Below the pieces are notes generated by a model. That model was given only the letters and a program-made list of their open reading frames with translations. It had not been told where the DNA came from and ran no database searches. DNA of 64,000 bases from Nitrospirillum amazonense (GTDB lineage: Bacteria > Pseudomonadota > Alphaproteobacteria > Azospirillales > Azospirillaceae). Location: positions 744,001 through 808,000 of the forward strand of contig NZ_VITV01000003.1 of NCBI RefSeq assembly GCF_007828035.1, given 5' to 3'. Positions 1-9,688 of the stretch are shown piece by piece. The stretch's first letter is position 1, and every line of letters begins with the position of its first letter. The position numbers and the translations under genes are program-made.

Positions 1-694
1 CGGCATCACAGGCCAGGTGGAAGCCACCGATACCCTTCACGGCGATGATGCCGCCGGCGCACAGCAGCGCGGCCGCCGCGTCCAGCGGGTCCGCCCCCTC
101 CTCCGGGGCGGGCTCCAGCCACAGCCGGGGACCGCAGGCGGGGCAGGCCGTCGGCTGGGCATGGAAGCGGCGGTCGGCGGGGTCGGCGTATTCGGCGGCA
201 CAGTCCGGGCACATGGTGAAGGCTGCCATGGCCGTGTTGGCGCGGTCATAGGGGATGGCGCTGACGATGGACAGCCGGGGACCGCAATGGGTGCAGTTGC
301 CGAAGGCATAGCCCTGGCGCCGGTCGGCGGAGTCGAACAGTTCCGCCCGGCAGGCGGGGCAGGTGGCCGCGTCGGGCACGATGCCTGTCCGCGTTAATCC
401 GGCGGCACTGGCGGCGATGGTGAAGCCATGGGGCGCCGGACCACGGTGGGGGACGACCTCGATGGCGTCGATGCGCGCCAGGGGCGGTGCCTCGCGGCGT
501 AGCCGGTCCTGAAAGCCGTCCAGCGCCGCAGGATCACCCCAGGCGTGGATGATCACGCCTTCCCCGTCATTGGCGACATCACCGGCAATATCCAGCACGC
601 GGGCCAGGCGCCATACGTGGGGCCGGAAGCCTACCCCCTGGACCAGGCCCCGCACCCGGATGCAACGGCCCGCCATGGCGCCGGCGGCCTCCAT
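1..694 (-). CDS. hypF: Carbamoyltransferase HypF, N-terminal part (cut by window edge)
   Basis: HypF makes and transfers the carbamoyl group that becomes the cyanide ligands of the NiFe site, working with HypE. About 231 N-terminal residues are visible, running off the window edge without a stop. Residues 9-30 match the acylphosphatase domain ([19 protein letters not shown]). It is followed by the two HypF zinc-finger-like C-x2-C pairs (CPAC...CTHC, then CPDC...CPAC) and the start of the YrdC-like domain ([16 protein letters not shown]). The ATG overlaps the hupV stop in a TGATG junction, so it is the last visible gene of the long hup-hyp operon. The YrdC and Kae1-like domains lie outside the window. 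Confidence 0.93.
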   Translation of the reverse strand, partial: MEAAGAMAGRCIRVRGLVQGVGFRPHVWRLARVLDIAGDVANDGEGVIIHAWGDPAALDGFQDRLRREAPPLARIDAIEVVPHRGPAPHGFTIAASAAGLTRTGIVPDAATCPACRAELFDSADRRQGYAFGNCTHCGPRLSIVSAIPYDRANTAMAAFTMCPDCAAEYADPADRRFHAQPTACPACGPRLWLEPAPEEGADPLDAAAALLCAGGIIAVKGIGGFHLACDA

Positions 695-2148
695 CAATGC
701 ACCGTGCAGACCATGCAGGGGTCGAAGGAACGGACGATGTGCTGCACGGCCACCGGATCGCCCTCCCCCTCGCGGACGGGGGCGCCGCGCAACGCCTGCT
801 CCAGCGGGCCGGGCGTGCCGGCGGCGTCGCGGGGGGAGAAGTTCCAGGTGGTGGGGGCGATGATCTGGTAATTGGCGATGCGCCCACCCTGGATGGTCAC
901 CCAATGACCCAGGGAGCCCCGGGCGGCCTCCGTCAGGCCAGCCCCCTCGCCCACCATCGGCAGGGGTGTATGGTCGATGAAGGGAGCCGCCGGGTCGACG
1001 GCGCGCACCCAGCGTTCCATGGCCATGGTGACCAGGGCGACCTCCAGCAGCCGCGCCACCACCCGCGCCTCGACCGTCGCGCCGTCCCGTGCCACGAGGT
1101 CGCGCGGCAGCGGGTGCCCCGCGACCAGCTGCCGCGACAGGGCGCCCACCTCCGCCACCTCCCCGTCCAGGCGCGGCGCCTTGCACCAGGAGTAAGCGTC
1201 GTCCCGCGCGGCATCCGGCGGCATCCCCGGCTCGCGCGGGGGGCGCGGTGCCGCGTCCGGGTCGGACCGGTACCAGGCGTGGCTGACATCCTCCGTGATG
1301 CGGTCGACCGGCAGGATGCTGCCGACGCCCTGCCTGAACATACCGCGCGGGAACAGCGGCCCTTCCGCGGAGGGATAGGCGCCGAAGCTCATATGCCGCA
1401 GGTCGGTACGGCCCAGGCGGTTCAGGCCAACCGCCTGGGACACGGCGACGAAGCGGGCGAAGTCACCCCGATCCACCCGCGCCTCCATCCAGGCCAGCAA
1501 AGCGTCGCGGGTCGACAGGGCCGCCACCGCCTCAAGCGCATCGGCGAACAGGGTGCGCTCCAGGAAGCGGCGGAAGGCGGCCAGCAGGGCGCCCAGCCGC
1601 GCCAGTTCGGCCCGCGATACGGCGCGCGTCGATCCGCCGGGCTGAACCGCCAGGGTATGGGGCCATTTGCCGGCCAGGATGCCCAGCAGGTTCATCAGCT
1701 CCGCCCGGGCGGGCAGGAACTCCTGCGCAGCGCCGCCCTTCACCGCGGTGAACCGCGCGGCCGTGCCCGCATACCAAGGCTCCCCCGCGTAAACGGCGCG
1801 GGCGAAGTCGGGCATGAAGAACAGATAGAAGTGCGTCAGGTGGTCGGCGACGTTCTCCACCGCGTGGATCAGATTCATGGCCAGGCCGCCATTGGCCGGC
1901 AAGGGCCCGGAACCCGTCGCCGCCAGCGCGCGCGCCGCGGCCACGGATTGCGACACGGAACAGATGCCGCAGATGCGCGGCGCGTAGACCAGCGCGTCCA
2001 GCGCCGGCTTGCCCACCAGCATGGCCTCGAACCCGCGATAGAGCGGGGAGACGACGCGGGCATCGGCCACCATGCCGGCGCTGATGTCGAGGCGCACCTC
2101 AAGATCGCCCTCGACACGGTTGAAAGGACCGACGATCAGGCGGCTCAT
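694..2148 (-). CDS. hupV: H2-sensing regulatory [NiFe] hydrogenase large subunit HupV/HoxC
   Basis: Large subunit of the cytoplasmic H2 sensor that controls hydrogenase expression; 484 residues. It has both NiFe-binding motifs: RICGIC near residue 59 and DPCMVCTVH at residues 476-484. The protein ends exactly at that last histidine, so the C-terminal peptide that catalytic subunits lose to an endopeptidase is absent. In known HupV/HoxC proteins this is the hallmark of regulatory hydrogenases. It overlaps hupU by 4 bp and is coupled to hypF by TGATG. The catalytic paralogue HupL in this window is 599 residues and keeps the tail. Activity is inferred from the family. Confidence 0.95.
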   Translation of the reverse strand: MSRLIVGPFNRVEGDLEVRLDISAGMVADARVVSPLYRGFEAMLVGKPALDALVYAPRICGICSVSQSVAAARALAATGSGPLPANGGLAMNLIHAVENVADHLTHFYLFFMPDFARAVYAGEPWYAGTAARFTAVKGGAAQEFLPARAELMNLLGILAGKWPHTLAVQPGGSTRAVSRAELARLGALLAAFRRFLERTLFADALEAVAALSTRDALLAWMEARVDRGDFARFVAVSQAVGLNRLGRTDLRHMSFGAYPSAEGPLFPRGMFRQGVGSILPVDRITEDVSHAWYRSDPDAAPRPPREPGMPPDAARDDAYSWCKAPRLDGEVAEVGALSRQLVAGHPLPRDLVARDGATVEARVVARLLEVALVTMAMERWVRAVDPAAPFIDHTPLPMVGEGAGLTEAARGSLGHWVTIQGGRIANYQIIAPTTWNFSPRDAAGTPGPLEQALRGAPVREGEGDPVAVQHIVRSFDPCMVCTVH

Positions 2149-3170
2149 GCGCTGTCCTTGCGCTTGTCATGGGGAAGAAGGACCGGTGCTGGCCGTGCGG
2201 CGTTGTCGCGCAACCGCTTGGGCGTCGCCGCCTTGGACAGGGATGCCAGCGCCACGAACCACGCCTTGGGCATGTCCGTCGGCAGGCCGATGGGTATGCC
2301 GGCCACCTTGGGTGTGACAGCGAAGGCGTGGCCCGGCTCCTCAAACCCCGGGGCCGTGCAATTGATGCACGCGTAGTTGCCGTCCAGGCAGGAGCCGCCG
2401 CCGTTCCACGGCCGGATGTTGCAGTCGGCCCGTGCCTGTGTGCCCTTGCAGCCCAGATTCTCCATCATGCAGCCCAGGTCGCCCGGCTGTTCCGCACTGG
2501 CCTTGAACTCATAGAATTCGTTGCGGGCGCAGCCGTGGTGGACCAGGTGGGCGGTATAGGCCAGGGGGCGCTCCCACTCATCCAGGTCAGCCGCGCTCAA
2601 GGTGCCGGCGCCGATCTGCAGCAACGTGTCGGTGAACCAGCCGGGGTGGATGGGGCAGCCGGCGATATTGATGACGGGCAGACCCTTGGCGGAGCGGAAT
2701 CCCGCCCCCAGCAGGCCGCCGACGCGGGTGCCGTCATAGGCCAGGCCGCACGCCTCCACCTCGTTGCCGCCGGCGGCGGTGATACCGCCGAAGGCGGCGC
2801 AGCTGCCCACGGCCACGACATAGCCGGCCCGGCGGGCGATGGCGGCGATCCAGTCGCGCATGGGCTTGCCCGTCCCGGCCATCAGGTGGAAGCGGCCGGT
2901 GCCGCCGGGCCCGTTGATGACCGACCCCTCCAGGCACAGGATGTCCACCGGCTGGTCGCCCGCGGCTGCGGCCTCCAGGATGGCCCGCGCTTCCCCGCCC
3001 GTCGCCTCGCTGAGGGACGGGTGCCACAGCAGTTCGACGTTGGCCGCCGCCAGGGCCGTCAGCAGATCCGGCTTCTCCGCCCCCAGCAGGGACAGGGTGC
3101 AGCCGCCGCAGCCGCCGGATTGCAGCCATAAGAGCCGCAGCGGGCGGGGCGGTTCAGATACTGCGGTCAT
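2145..3170 (-). CDS. hupU: H2-sensing regulatory [NiFe] hydrogenase small subunit HupU/HoxB
   Basis: Iron-sulfur small subunit partner of HupV; 341 residues. There is no twin-arginine signal and no C-terminal membrane anchor, so it should stay in the cytoplasm, unlike HupS. Cluster-binding motifs are visible: SGGCGGCTLS near residue 20 (the plain CGGC form, without the extra cysteine of oxygen-tolerant HupS), VGSCAAFGG, NIAGCPIHP, then HHGCARNEF, the GCKG/CNIRPWNGG stretch and ACINCTAPGF. It overlaps hupT by 17 bp and hupV by 4 bp, suggesting coupled synthesis of kinase and sensor. Confidence 0.95.
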   Translation of the reverse strand: MTAVSEPPRPLRLLWLQSGGCGGCTLSLLGAEKPDLLTALAAANVELLWHPSLSEATGGEARAILEAAAAGDQPVDILCLEGSVINGPGGTGRFHLMAGTGKPMRDWIAAIARRAGYVVAVGSCAAFGGITAAGGNEVEACGLAYDGTRVGGLLGAGFRSAKGLPVINIAGCPIHPGWFTDTLLQIGAGTLSAADLDEWERPLAYTAHLVHHGCARNEFYEFKASAEQPGDLGCMMENLGCKGTQARADCNIRPWNGGGSCLDGNYACINCTAPGFEEPGHAFAVTPKVAGIPIGLPTDMPKAWFVALASLSKAATPKRLRDNAARPAPVLLPHDKRKDSA

Positions 3171-4494
3171 CGACCGGCACCTTCAGGGTAAAGGCGGCGC
3201 CACCGCCTTCCGCTTCGGCGTGGCTCAGGCTGCCGCCCAGTTTTTCTGCCATGTTGTAGCTGACGTACAGCCCCAGGCCGGTACCGCTGCCGATGGGCTT
3301 GGTGGTGAAGAAGGGCTCGAAAATCTTGCCCTGGTTCTCCGGCGGGATGCCAGGGCCGTTGTCGGCGACCGTCAGGACGATCCACCCGTCCTGTTCCCCC
3401 GCTGTGATGCGGATAAGGGCGCCGTCGCGGCCGTTCACGGCGTCCACCGCGTTCTGCACCAGATTGACCAGGATCTGGTGCAGCTGGCCCTTGAGGCCCA
3501 CCACATCCAACGCGGCCGGCAACTCCAGCCGCACCTCCGGCTTGGTGCGCTGCGTCTTGATCACCCAGTCGGTGGCCGTGTGGATCAGGCGGACCAGATT
3601 GAACGCCTCGGGCTCCTCACGCTGGTTGGAGGAGAAGCGCCGCAGATCCTGCACGATGTCACGCACCCGCTCCGCCCCTTCCAGCGTGCCGTCGACCAGG
3701 GGGCCTATGTCGGCCAGCACCTTGTCGATGCGCAGGCTGTCGCGCAGGGCTGCCAGCTCCGCCCGCGGCTTGCCGGCATCGATGGCCGCGAGATAGCCGG
3801 TGATGGCGGCGCCATACCGCTTCAGCGCGTACATGTTGCCGAACACGAAGCTGATGGGGTTGTTGAGTTCGTGCGCCACCCCGGCCACCAGCCGGCCCAG
3901 CGCCGCCATCTTTTCCGACGTCAGCAGCTGCTGCTGGGTCTGCCGCAGGCGCTGGTGCGCCTTGTCCAGATCCCGGTAAGCGCGCAGCAGTTCGCCCACG
4001 GGCCGGCCGGCCAGGACCATGCCCGCGAACCGGCCGCGCGCATCGCGACGGGGCGCCCCATTCACGGATACCGCCGCCCGCTGGCCGTCCGCCGCCAGCA
4101 GGTGCCAGCCCTTGTCCTCGATGGCGCGCCCCTCGGCCAGGCAGGCCCGGATGTCGGCATGGTCGGCGGGATCGAACAGATCCAGCAAGGGGACCGCCAG
4201 TAAATCACCCTCCTCCCGCCCCAGCGCCGCCGTCAGCGCGGCGTTGACCCGCAACACGGCGCCGGCCGCGTCGCAAACGATCAGCACGTCATTCATGGCC
4301 CCGAGGACGGAGTGCATGAAGTCGCGCGCCTGCTGCAGGCGCTGGTTCTGTTCCTCCAGCGCCACCTGCGAGGCCACGAGGTCGCTGTAGACCACGTCCA
4401 TGCGGCGGATGACGTCGATCCACAGCTGTTCACCCTCGCCTTCCGCCTCTGGCGGCCGGTCCCCGAAGGGCAGCGCCGGCTCGTGGCTGCCCAT
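3154..4494 (-). CDS. hupT: Hydrogenase-specific sensor histidine kinase HupT/HoxJ
   Basis: Cytoplasmic kinase that couples the HupUV sensor to HupR; 446 residues, no membrane segment. The order is an N-terminal helical region, a PAS-like domain (about 55-165), a coiled linker, a HisKA domain with the phospho-acceptor His208 in [13 protein letters not shown], and a HATPase domain with N-box ([10 protein letters not shown]), G1 (DNGPGIP) and G2 ([11 protein letters not shown]). It lies 3 bp after hupR and overlaps hupU by 17 bp. By analogy with Rhodobacter and Ralstonia, HupT keeps HupR inactive by phosphorylation when no H2 is sensed; the sequence alone does not show this polarity. Confidence 0.93.
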   Translation of the reverse strand: MGSHEPALPFGDRPPEAEGEGEQLWIDVIRRMDVVYSDLVASQVALEEQNQRLQQARDFMHSVLGAMNDVLIVCDAAGAVLRVNAALTAALGREEGDLLAVPLLDLFDPADHADIRACLAEGRAIEDKGWHLLAADGQRAAVSVNGAPRRDARGRFAGMVLAGRPVGELLRAYRDLDKAHQRLRQTQQQLLTSEKMAALGRLVAGVAHELNNPISFVFGNMYALKRYGAAITGYLAAIDAGKPRAELAALRDSLRIDKVLADIGPLVDGTLEGAERVRDIVQDLRRFSSNQREEPEAFNLVRLIHTATDWVIKTQRTKPEVRLELPAALDVVGLKGQLHQILVNLVQNAVDAVNGRDGALIRITAGEQDGWIVLTVADNGPGIPPENQGKIFEPFFTTKPIGSGTGLGLYVSYNMAEKLGGSLSHAEAEGGGAAFTLKVPVDDRSI

Positions 4495-4497
4495 GGC

Positions 4498-6012
4498 TCA
4501 GCCCCCCGTCACGCGCTTGGGCGCCCCAGGGGGCGCCGCAGGGGGTGCCAGAGGGTGGACGTTCTCCAGCCCGTAGCGTTCCAGCTTGGCCCGTAACCCA
4601 ACGCGGGACAGCCCCAGTTCCCGCGCCGCTTGGCTTTTGTTCCAGCGGTGGCGGATCAGGGTTTCCCGGATGATGCGCGCCTCCATGGCGCTGACCCGCT
4701 CGCGCAGGTCGCCGGCCAGGCCGGCGATGTCGGCGAAATCGTCCTCGCGCGCGCCGACCCCGTGCGGTTCCGCCCGCAGGATGTGGGGGGACAGCAGATC
4801 CGCCTCCAGCCGCCGGCCTTCCGTGGCCCGCACCATCAGGCGCTGCACCTCATTCTGCAGCTCGCGGACATTGCCCGGCCAGTCATAGCGGGCCAGGCAC
4901 TCCAGCGCTTCCGGCGAAATTCCGGGCACGCGCTTGCCCATCTGCGCCATGGCGCGGTCCAGCAGCACCTCCACCAGCAGGGGCAGGTCGCCCTTGCGGT
5001 CCTTCAGGTCGGGCAGGCGGATGATCATGCCGGCCAGGCGATAGAACAGGTCGGCGCGGAAGCGCTTGGCCCGAACCTCCTCCTCCAGATCCTTGTTGGT
5101 GGCGGCGATCACCCGCACCTCCACCTTGCGCGTGCGGGTTCCCCCCAGGGGCCGTATCTCCCCCTCCTGCAGCACACGCAGCAGCTTGACCTGGAAGGCG
5201 GGGGAAACCTCGCCGATTTCATCCAAGAAGACGGTGCCGCCGTCCGCCCGCTCGAACAGGCCGACATGGTCCTCGATGGCGCCGGTGAAGGCGCCCTTCT
5301 TGTGCCCGAACAGCTCGCTCTCCAGCAGTTCGTCGGGCAGGGCGCCGCAATTCTCCACCACGAAGGGCTGGTTCCAGCGCAGCGAGCCATAGTGCAGGGC
5401 GCGCGCCGCCAACTCCTTGCCCGTGCCGGAGGAACCGAACAGCAGGACCGGCACGTCGAAGGGCGCCACTTGGGCCAGGCTGCCGCACACGGCCTCCATG
5501 GGGCTGCCCTTCGCGCGCACGATGCCGTCGTCGAAATTGTAGGCGCGGCGCAGCTTCTCCTTCCGCTCCCCCACCACGCGGGACGCGGCGGCCGGCAGCA
5601 TCTTCATCTCCACCGCCAGCAGTTCGTTCTGCCGCTGCAAGGCATAGAGGCGGCAGGCGCCCTTTAATGTCAGCAGCAGGTTTTCCGGGTGCCAGGGCTT
5701 CGTGACGTACTGAAAGATGCCGGCCTGGTTGATGCCGTCAATGATGTCATGGGCGTCGGTATAGCCGGAGATGATCATGCGCACGACCTCCGGCCAGCGC
5801 TCCTTGACCTCCGTCAGGAATTCCACGCCGCTGCGTTCCGGCATGCGCTGGTCGCACAGCACCACCTGCACCGGATTGTCGGCCAGCCGCCGCTCGGCCT
5901 CGATGGTGCTGGCGGCGGTCAGCACGTCGAAGTCCTCCTCCAGGATACGCCGCAGCGATTCCAGGGAGCGCAGTTCGTCATCGACGATCAGGACGGTGGG
6001 AAGGTCGGCCAT
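4498..6012 (-). CDS. hupR: NtrC-family sigma-54 response regulator HupR/HoxA
   Basis: Transcription activator of hydrogenase genes; 504 residues. It has a receiver domain with the phospho-acceptor Asp54 ([10 protein letters not shown]), then a sigma-54 AAA+ domain with Walker A (GSSGTGKE) and an intact GAFTGA loop ([11 protein letters not shown]), then a Fis-type HTH at the C-terminus ([15 protein letters not shown]). The intact GAFTGA loop fits the two sigma-54 promoters found upstream of hupS and hupD. HupR/HoxA proteins are known to be active when unphosphorylated. The gene lies inside the operon it presumably activates, which would give positive autoregulation. Confidence 0.94.
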   Translation of the reverse strand: MADLPTVLIVDDELRSLESLRRILEEDFDVLTAASTIEAERRLADNPVQVVLCDQRMPERSGVEFLTEVKERWPEVVRMIISGYTDAHDIIDGINQAGIFQYVTKPWHPENLLLTLKGACRLYALQRQNELLAVEMKMLPAAASRVVGERKEKLRRAYNFDDGIVRAKGSPMEAVCGSLAQVAPFDVPVLLFGSSGTGKELAARALHYGSLRWNQPFVVENCGALPDELLESELFGHKKGAFTGAIEDHVGLFERADGGTVFLDEIGEVSPAFQVKLLRVLQEGEIRPLGGTRTRKVEVRVIAATNKDLEEEVRAKRFRADLFYRLAGMIIRLPDLKDRKGDLPLLVEVLLDRAMAQMGKRVPGISPEALECLARYDWPGNVRELQNEVQRLMVRATEGRRLEADLLSPHILRAEPHGVGAREDDFADIAGLAGDLRERVSAMEARIIRETLIRHRWNKSQAARELGLSRVGLRAKLERYGLENVHPLAPPAAPPGAPKRVTGG

Positions 6013-6024
6013 CGCTCCTCTCCG

Positions 6025-7053
6025 CTAGCAGATGCGCGGAAGCTGTTCGCCCGACAGCCAGTCAACCACGCGCTGGCCGCCGATGGCCGTCGTCATGCGG
6101 ACGAAGCCGGGCTGGCCCACGGTAACATGACCGATCAGCGCCGCGTCACGGCCTTCCGCATGGTCCCGCATCACTGCCAGCAGCGTCTCCGCGTCCTCCG
6201 GCTCGCAAACACAGACCAGCTTGCCTTCATTGGCGATGTTGAGTGGATCCAGGCCCAACAGCTCGCAGGCCGCCGCTACCTCCGGCCGGACCGGGATGGC
6301 CCGCTCATCCAGCAGCATGCCCACGCCGGCGGCGTTGGTCAGTTCGTTCAGCGTGGCGGACAGGCCGCCCCTGGTAGGGTCGCGCAGGACCGCGATGCCC
6401 GGGACGACAGCGACCATGTCGGCCACCATGCGGTGCAGGGCGGCACTGTCGGACCGGATTTCCGTGCCGAATTCCAGGCCCTGGCGCTTGGACAGGATGG
6501 CGATGCCATGGTCGCCGATGGGGCCGGACAGCAAGACGGCCTGCCCAGGGCGCAGCCGGCGTGGGCCGATGTCCACGCCCGCCGGCACCACGCCGATGCC
6601 GCTGGTGGTGATGAAAACGCCGTCGCCCTTGCCGCGCTCCACCACCTTGGTGTCACCCGTCGCCACCGGCACGCCGGCCGCCCGGCAAGCTTGCCCCATG
6701 CTGGCGGCGATGCGGTCCAGGTCCGCCAGGGGAAAGCCTTCCTCGATGATGAAGGCGGCGGTCAGCGCCACCGGGCGGGCACCGGCCATGGCCAAGTCGT
6801 TGAGCGTGCCGTGCGCGGCCAGGGAACCGATGTCGCCACCGGGAAAGAACAAGGGCGAGATGACATGGGCATCCGTCGTCACGGCGATGCGGCCAGAACC
6901 GGCGTCGATGCGCGTCGCGTCGTGCCCCTGGTCCAGCAGCGGGTTCGCCAGGTGGCGCAGGAAGATGTCGCGGATCAGCCGGGCCATGGCCCGGCCGCCG
7001 CCACCGTGGCTCATGTCCACGGCACCGGAAAGATCGGGGGACGGGGTGGTCAT
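6025..7053 (-). CDS. hypE: Hydrogenase maturation factor HypE
   Basis: HypE receives the carbamoyl group from HypF on its C-terminal cysteine and dehydrates it to a thiocyanate, the source of the cyanide ligands; 342 residues, AIRS/PurM-like fold. The protein ends LPRIC, the conserved PRIC tail with the acceptor cysteine. The glycine-rich N-terminal region (MSHGGGGRAM) and GDTKVVERG are also typical. The ATG at 7053 overlaps the hypD stop by 4 bp (ATGA); the frame stays open further upstream, but that extension does not resemble HypE. hupR starts 12 bp downstream. Confidence 0.96.
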   Translation of the reverse strand: MTTPSPDLSGAVDMSHGGGGRAMARLIRDIFLRHLANPLLDQGHDATRIDAGSGRIAVTTDAHVISPLFFPGGDIGSLAAHGTLNDLAMAGARPVALTAAFIIEEGFPLADLDRIAASMGQACRAAGVPVATGDTKVVERGKGDGVFITTSGIGVVPAGVDIGPRRLRPGQAVLLSGPIGDHGIAILSKRQGLEFGTEIRSDSAALHRMVADMVAVVPGIAVLRDPTRGGLSATLNELTNAAGVGMLLDERAIPVRPEVAAACELLGLDPLNIANEGKLVCVCEPEDAETLLAVMRDHAEGRDAALIGHVTVGQPGFVRMTTAIGGQRVVDWLSGEQLPRIC

Positions 7054-8192
7054 TCGGCCGCCATCTCCGCCAGGGTTTCCATTCGCCGGTAGGTCCAATA
7101 GGCGGCGCACGCCCCTTCGGAGGAAACCATGCAGGCGCCCATGGGCGTTTCCGGCGTGCAGGCCTTGCCGAACAGCTTGCAGTCCTTCGGCTTCTTCACG
7201 CCGCGCAGGATGGCGGGACATTCGCAGGACTTGGTCTCGCGGCTCCGCTTCTCGCTGAGGGTGAAGCGTTTCTCTGCGTCGAAGGCAGCATACTCCGCCC
7301 GGATGGCCAGTGCGCTGTCCGGCACGCTGCCCAGCCCACGCCATTCGAAGCTGGGCCGCAGCTCAAAGATGCCATCCACCAGTTCCTGCGCCTTGGCGTT
7401 GCCGTCCCGCGTCACCACCCGGGTGTATTGGTTCTCGACCTCCACTCGCCCCTCGTTCACCTGATGTATCAGCATGAGGACCGACTGCATCACGTCCAGC
7501 GGCTCGAACCCGGCGATGACCACCGGCTTGGCATAGCGGGCGGCCAGGAACTCATAGGGCCGGGAACCGATAATGGTGCTGACGTGCGAGGGGCCGAGGA
7601 AGCCGTCCAGGCGGGCGGCCTGACTGGGATCGATCTCCGGCGCCTCCAGGATATGGCGGATGGCAGGCGGGGTCAGCACATGGTTGCAGAAGACGGAGAA
7701 ATTGGCGATGCCCTCCGCCTGGGCCTGGACGATGGCGGCCGCGCTGGGCGGGGTGGTTGTCTCGAACCCGATGCCCAGGAAAACCACCTCGCGCCCCGGA
7801 TTGGCGCGGGCGATGTCCAGCGCGTCCAGCGTCGAATAGACCATGCGGATGTCGGCGCCATCTGCCTTGGCCTTCAGCAGCGACCGCCGTCCCGTGCCCG
7901 GCACGCGCAGCATGTCGCCATAGCTGCACAGGATGACGCCGTGCCGTTCCGCCAATTCGATGGCGTCGTCCAGGCGGCGGGCGGGCAGGATGCAGACGGG
8001 ACAGCCGGGGCCGTGCACGAAGCGCACATTGGCCGGTACCAAGTCCTGCACGCCATAGCGGAAGATGGCGTGGGTGTGCCCGCCGCAGAACTCCATGAAA
8101 TTATAGTCGCGCGCCGGGTCCGCCGCCGCGGCGATGGCGGCGGCCAGGGTGCGCGCCAAATCCCGGTCGCGGAATTCATCAACGTATTTCAT
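7050..8192 (-). CDS. hypD: Hydrogenase maturation factor HypD
   Basis: HypD is a [4Fe-4S] scaffold protein that, with HypC, assembles the Fe(CN)2CO unit of the active site; 380 residues, the usual family length. The signatures EFCGGHTHAIFRYG (about residues 35-48) and HGPGCPVC (about 60-67) are present. The C-terminal cysteines that bind the cluster follow (KSCECPAILRG, KDCKLFG, ACTPETPMGACMVSSEG). It overlaps hypC by 14 bp and hypE by 4 bp. Confidence 0.97.
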   Translation of the reverse strand: MKYVDEFRDRDLARTLAAAIAAAADPARDYNFMEFCGGHTHAIFRYGVQDLVPANVRFVHGPGCPVCILPARRLDDAIELAERHGVILCSYGDMLRVPGTGRRSLLKAKADGADIRMVYSTLDALDIARANPGREVVFLGIGFETTTPPSAAAIVQAQAEGIANFSVFCNHVLTPPAIRHILEAPEIDPSQAARLDGFLGPSHVSTIIGSRPYEFLAARYAKPVVIAGFEPLDVMQSVLMLIHQVNEGRVEVENQYTRVVTRDGNAKAQELVDGIFELRPSFEWRGLGSVPDSALAIRAEYAAFDAEKRFTLSEKRSRETKSCECPAILRGVKKPKDCKLFGKACTPETPMGACMVSSEGACAAYWTYRRMETLAEMAAE

Positions 8193-8460
8193 GCACCACC
8201 CCCGCGCTCTTCGCTGTCGCGCCCATATCCGCCACCTCGGCCTGCAGCAGTCCCGCCTCGGCCATCATGGCCAAGGTGCGCCGCGCCTCCTCCTCACTGA
8301 CACGGTGCAGGGCGTAGCCGACGTGCAGCAGCACGTAGTCGCCCACCGCAACCTGCTCCAGCAGGGCCACGGAGACCTGCTTGGCGATGCCGCCGACCGA
8401 GACGCTCGCCATCGCGCCGTCATGCAGCGCCGTCACCAGCGCGGGTATGGCCAGGCACAT
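8179..8460 (-). CDS. hypC: Hydrogenase maturation chaperone HypC
   Basis: Small chaperone (93 residues) that binds HypD and carries the Fe(CN)2CO unit to the hydrogenase large subunit. It begins MCLAIP; the cysteine after the start methionine is the essential residue in the family. GDYVLLHVGYALHRV is the typical OB-fold core. The start codon at 8460 is set by that conserved N-terminus. A paralogue, HupF, is encoded earlier in the operon. It overlaps hypD by 14 bp. Confidence 0.96.
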   Translation of the reverse strand: MCLAIPALVTALHDGAMASVSVGGIAKQVSVALLEQVAVGDYVLLHVGYALHRVSEEEARRTLAMMAEAGLLQAEVADMGATAKSAGVVHEIR

Positions 8461-8468
8461 GGTTCCCC

Positions 8469-9347
8469 CTATTCCGCTGCCTGGGAGGGCCGGCCGGACA
8501 GCGCCATGAGGCGGGCGCCGCGGACCCAATCCAGCCAGGCCTGCATGCCTTCGCCCGTGCGGGCCGAAACCTTCAGCAGGCGCACCCGGTGATTGACCTT
8601 GCGCGCATTGGCCATGGCCAGGTCGACGTCGAAGTCGAGATGGGGCAGCAGGTCGGTCTTGTTGATCAGCACCAGGTCGGCGGCGGCGAACATGTCCGGG
8701 TATTTCAGGGGCTTGTCCTCCCCCTCCGTCACCGACAGGATCGCCACCTTGTGCGCCTCCCCCAAATCGAAAGCCGCCGGGCATACCAGGTTGCCGACAT
8801 TCTCGATGAACAGGACGGAACCGTCGGCAGGATTCAGGTGGTCGACGGCGTGGCCCACCATGTGGCCGTCCAGGTGGCAGCCCTTGCCGGTGTTGATCTG
8901 GATGGCCGGGGCGCCCGTGGCGCGGATGCGGTCGGCGTCGGCGCTGGTCTGCTGGTCGCCCTCGATGACCGCGCAGGGGAACTCACCCGCCAACATGCCC
9001 AGCGTGCGGCACAGCAGCGTCGTCTTGCCGGACCCCGGGCTGGACACCAGGTTCAGCGCCAGGATGCCCGCCTCGGCGAACCGCGCGCGGTTGGCGGCGG
9101 CATAGCCGTTGTTCTTGCCCAGGATGTCGGCCTCGATCTGAATCAGGCGCGCCTGGCTCATGCCCGGGACGGCAGTGCCCGCAGGCCCGCCGCCGTAATC
9201 CAGCGTCCCGTCCGCGCCGTGGTGGTGATGATCATGGTCATGATGGTGATGGTGGTAATCGTGGTCATGATCATGGTGGTGATCATGTCCATGGGTGTCG
9301 ACCTCGATCTTGACCTGGCCCTCGCCGCATCCGCAGACCGTACACAT
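8469..9347 (-). CDS. hypB: Hydrogenase nickel-insertion GTPase HypB, histidine-rich
   Basis: GTPase that inserts nickel into the large subunit together with HypA; 292 residues. The N-terminus [10 protein letters not shown] carries the high-affinity CxxCGC nickel site. Residues about 19-46 form a block with 17 histidines alternating with aspartates, a likely nickel store. The GTPase domain has the P-loop [11 protein letters not shown], switch and base motifs ([19 protein letters not shown]) and the metal-site motif [10 protein letters not shown]. The start at 9347 gives the conserved cysteine motif at the N-terminus and overlaps the hypA stop in a TGATG junction. Confidence 0.97.
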   Translation of the reverse strand: MCTVCGCGEGQVKIEVDTHGHDHHHDHDHDYHHHHHDHDHHHHGADGTLDYGGGPAGTAVPGMSQARLIQIEADILGKNNGYAAANRARFAEAGILALNLVSSPGSGKTTLLCRTLGMLAGEFPCAVIEGDQQTSADADRIRATGAPAIQINTGKGCHLDGHMVGHAVDHLNPADGSVLFIENVGNLVCPAAFDLGEAHKVAILSVTEGEDKPLKYPDMFAAADLVLINKTDLLPHLDFDVDLAMANARKVNHRVRLLKVSARTGEGMQAWLDWVRGARLMALSGRPSQAAE

Positions 9348-9688
9348 CACGTCACCTCCAGTTCGCGTATCTTCATCTCTTCCCCGCCCGTCACTTGGAT
9401 CTGGTGCGAGCCGCAGCGGGGGCATGGGTCATAGCGCCGGCCGATTGTCACGGTCACGGCACAGGGCAGGCACCAGGCGGTGCCGGCCGTCTCGACGATC
9501 TCCAGCCGGGCGGCGGCGGCCACGCTGCCGCGCATGACGACGTCGAAGCCGAAGCGCAGCGCCTCCACCTCCACGCCGGACAGGGCGCCGATTTCCAGGC
9601 ACACCCGTTCCACCCGGCTGAAATGCCGGGTCCGGGCCTGTTCCTCGATCAGGACGCGGATGTTCTCGCAGATGGCCATCTCATGCAT
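9347..9688 (-). CDS. hypA: Hydrogenase nickel-incorporation protein HypA
   Basis: Nickel metallochaperone, 113 residues. It starts [10 protein letters not shown], in which His2 is the conserved nickel ligand, and has the zinc ribbon with two C-x2-C pairs (CLPC and CPRCGSHQ). The start at 9688 is chosen because it exposes MHE at the N-terminus; the open frame continues upstream without resemblance to HypA. It is coupled on both sides through single-base TGATG overlaps with hupK and hypB. Confidence 0.96.
   Translation of the reverse strand: MHEMAICENIRVLIEEQARTRHFSRVERVCLEIGALSGVEVEALRFGFDVVMRGSVAAAARLEIVETAGTAWCLPCAVTVTIGRRYDPCPRCGSHQIQVTGGEEMKIRELEVT

Noticed and set aside
9204-9290. Low-complexity block as a possible DNA repeat or CRISPR-like array
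   Set aside because: It is the in-frame His/Asp run of HypB; the units are irregular codons, not repeats with spacers.
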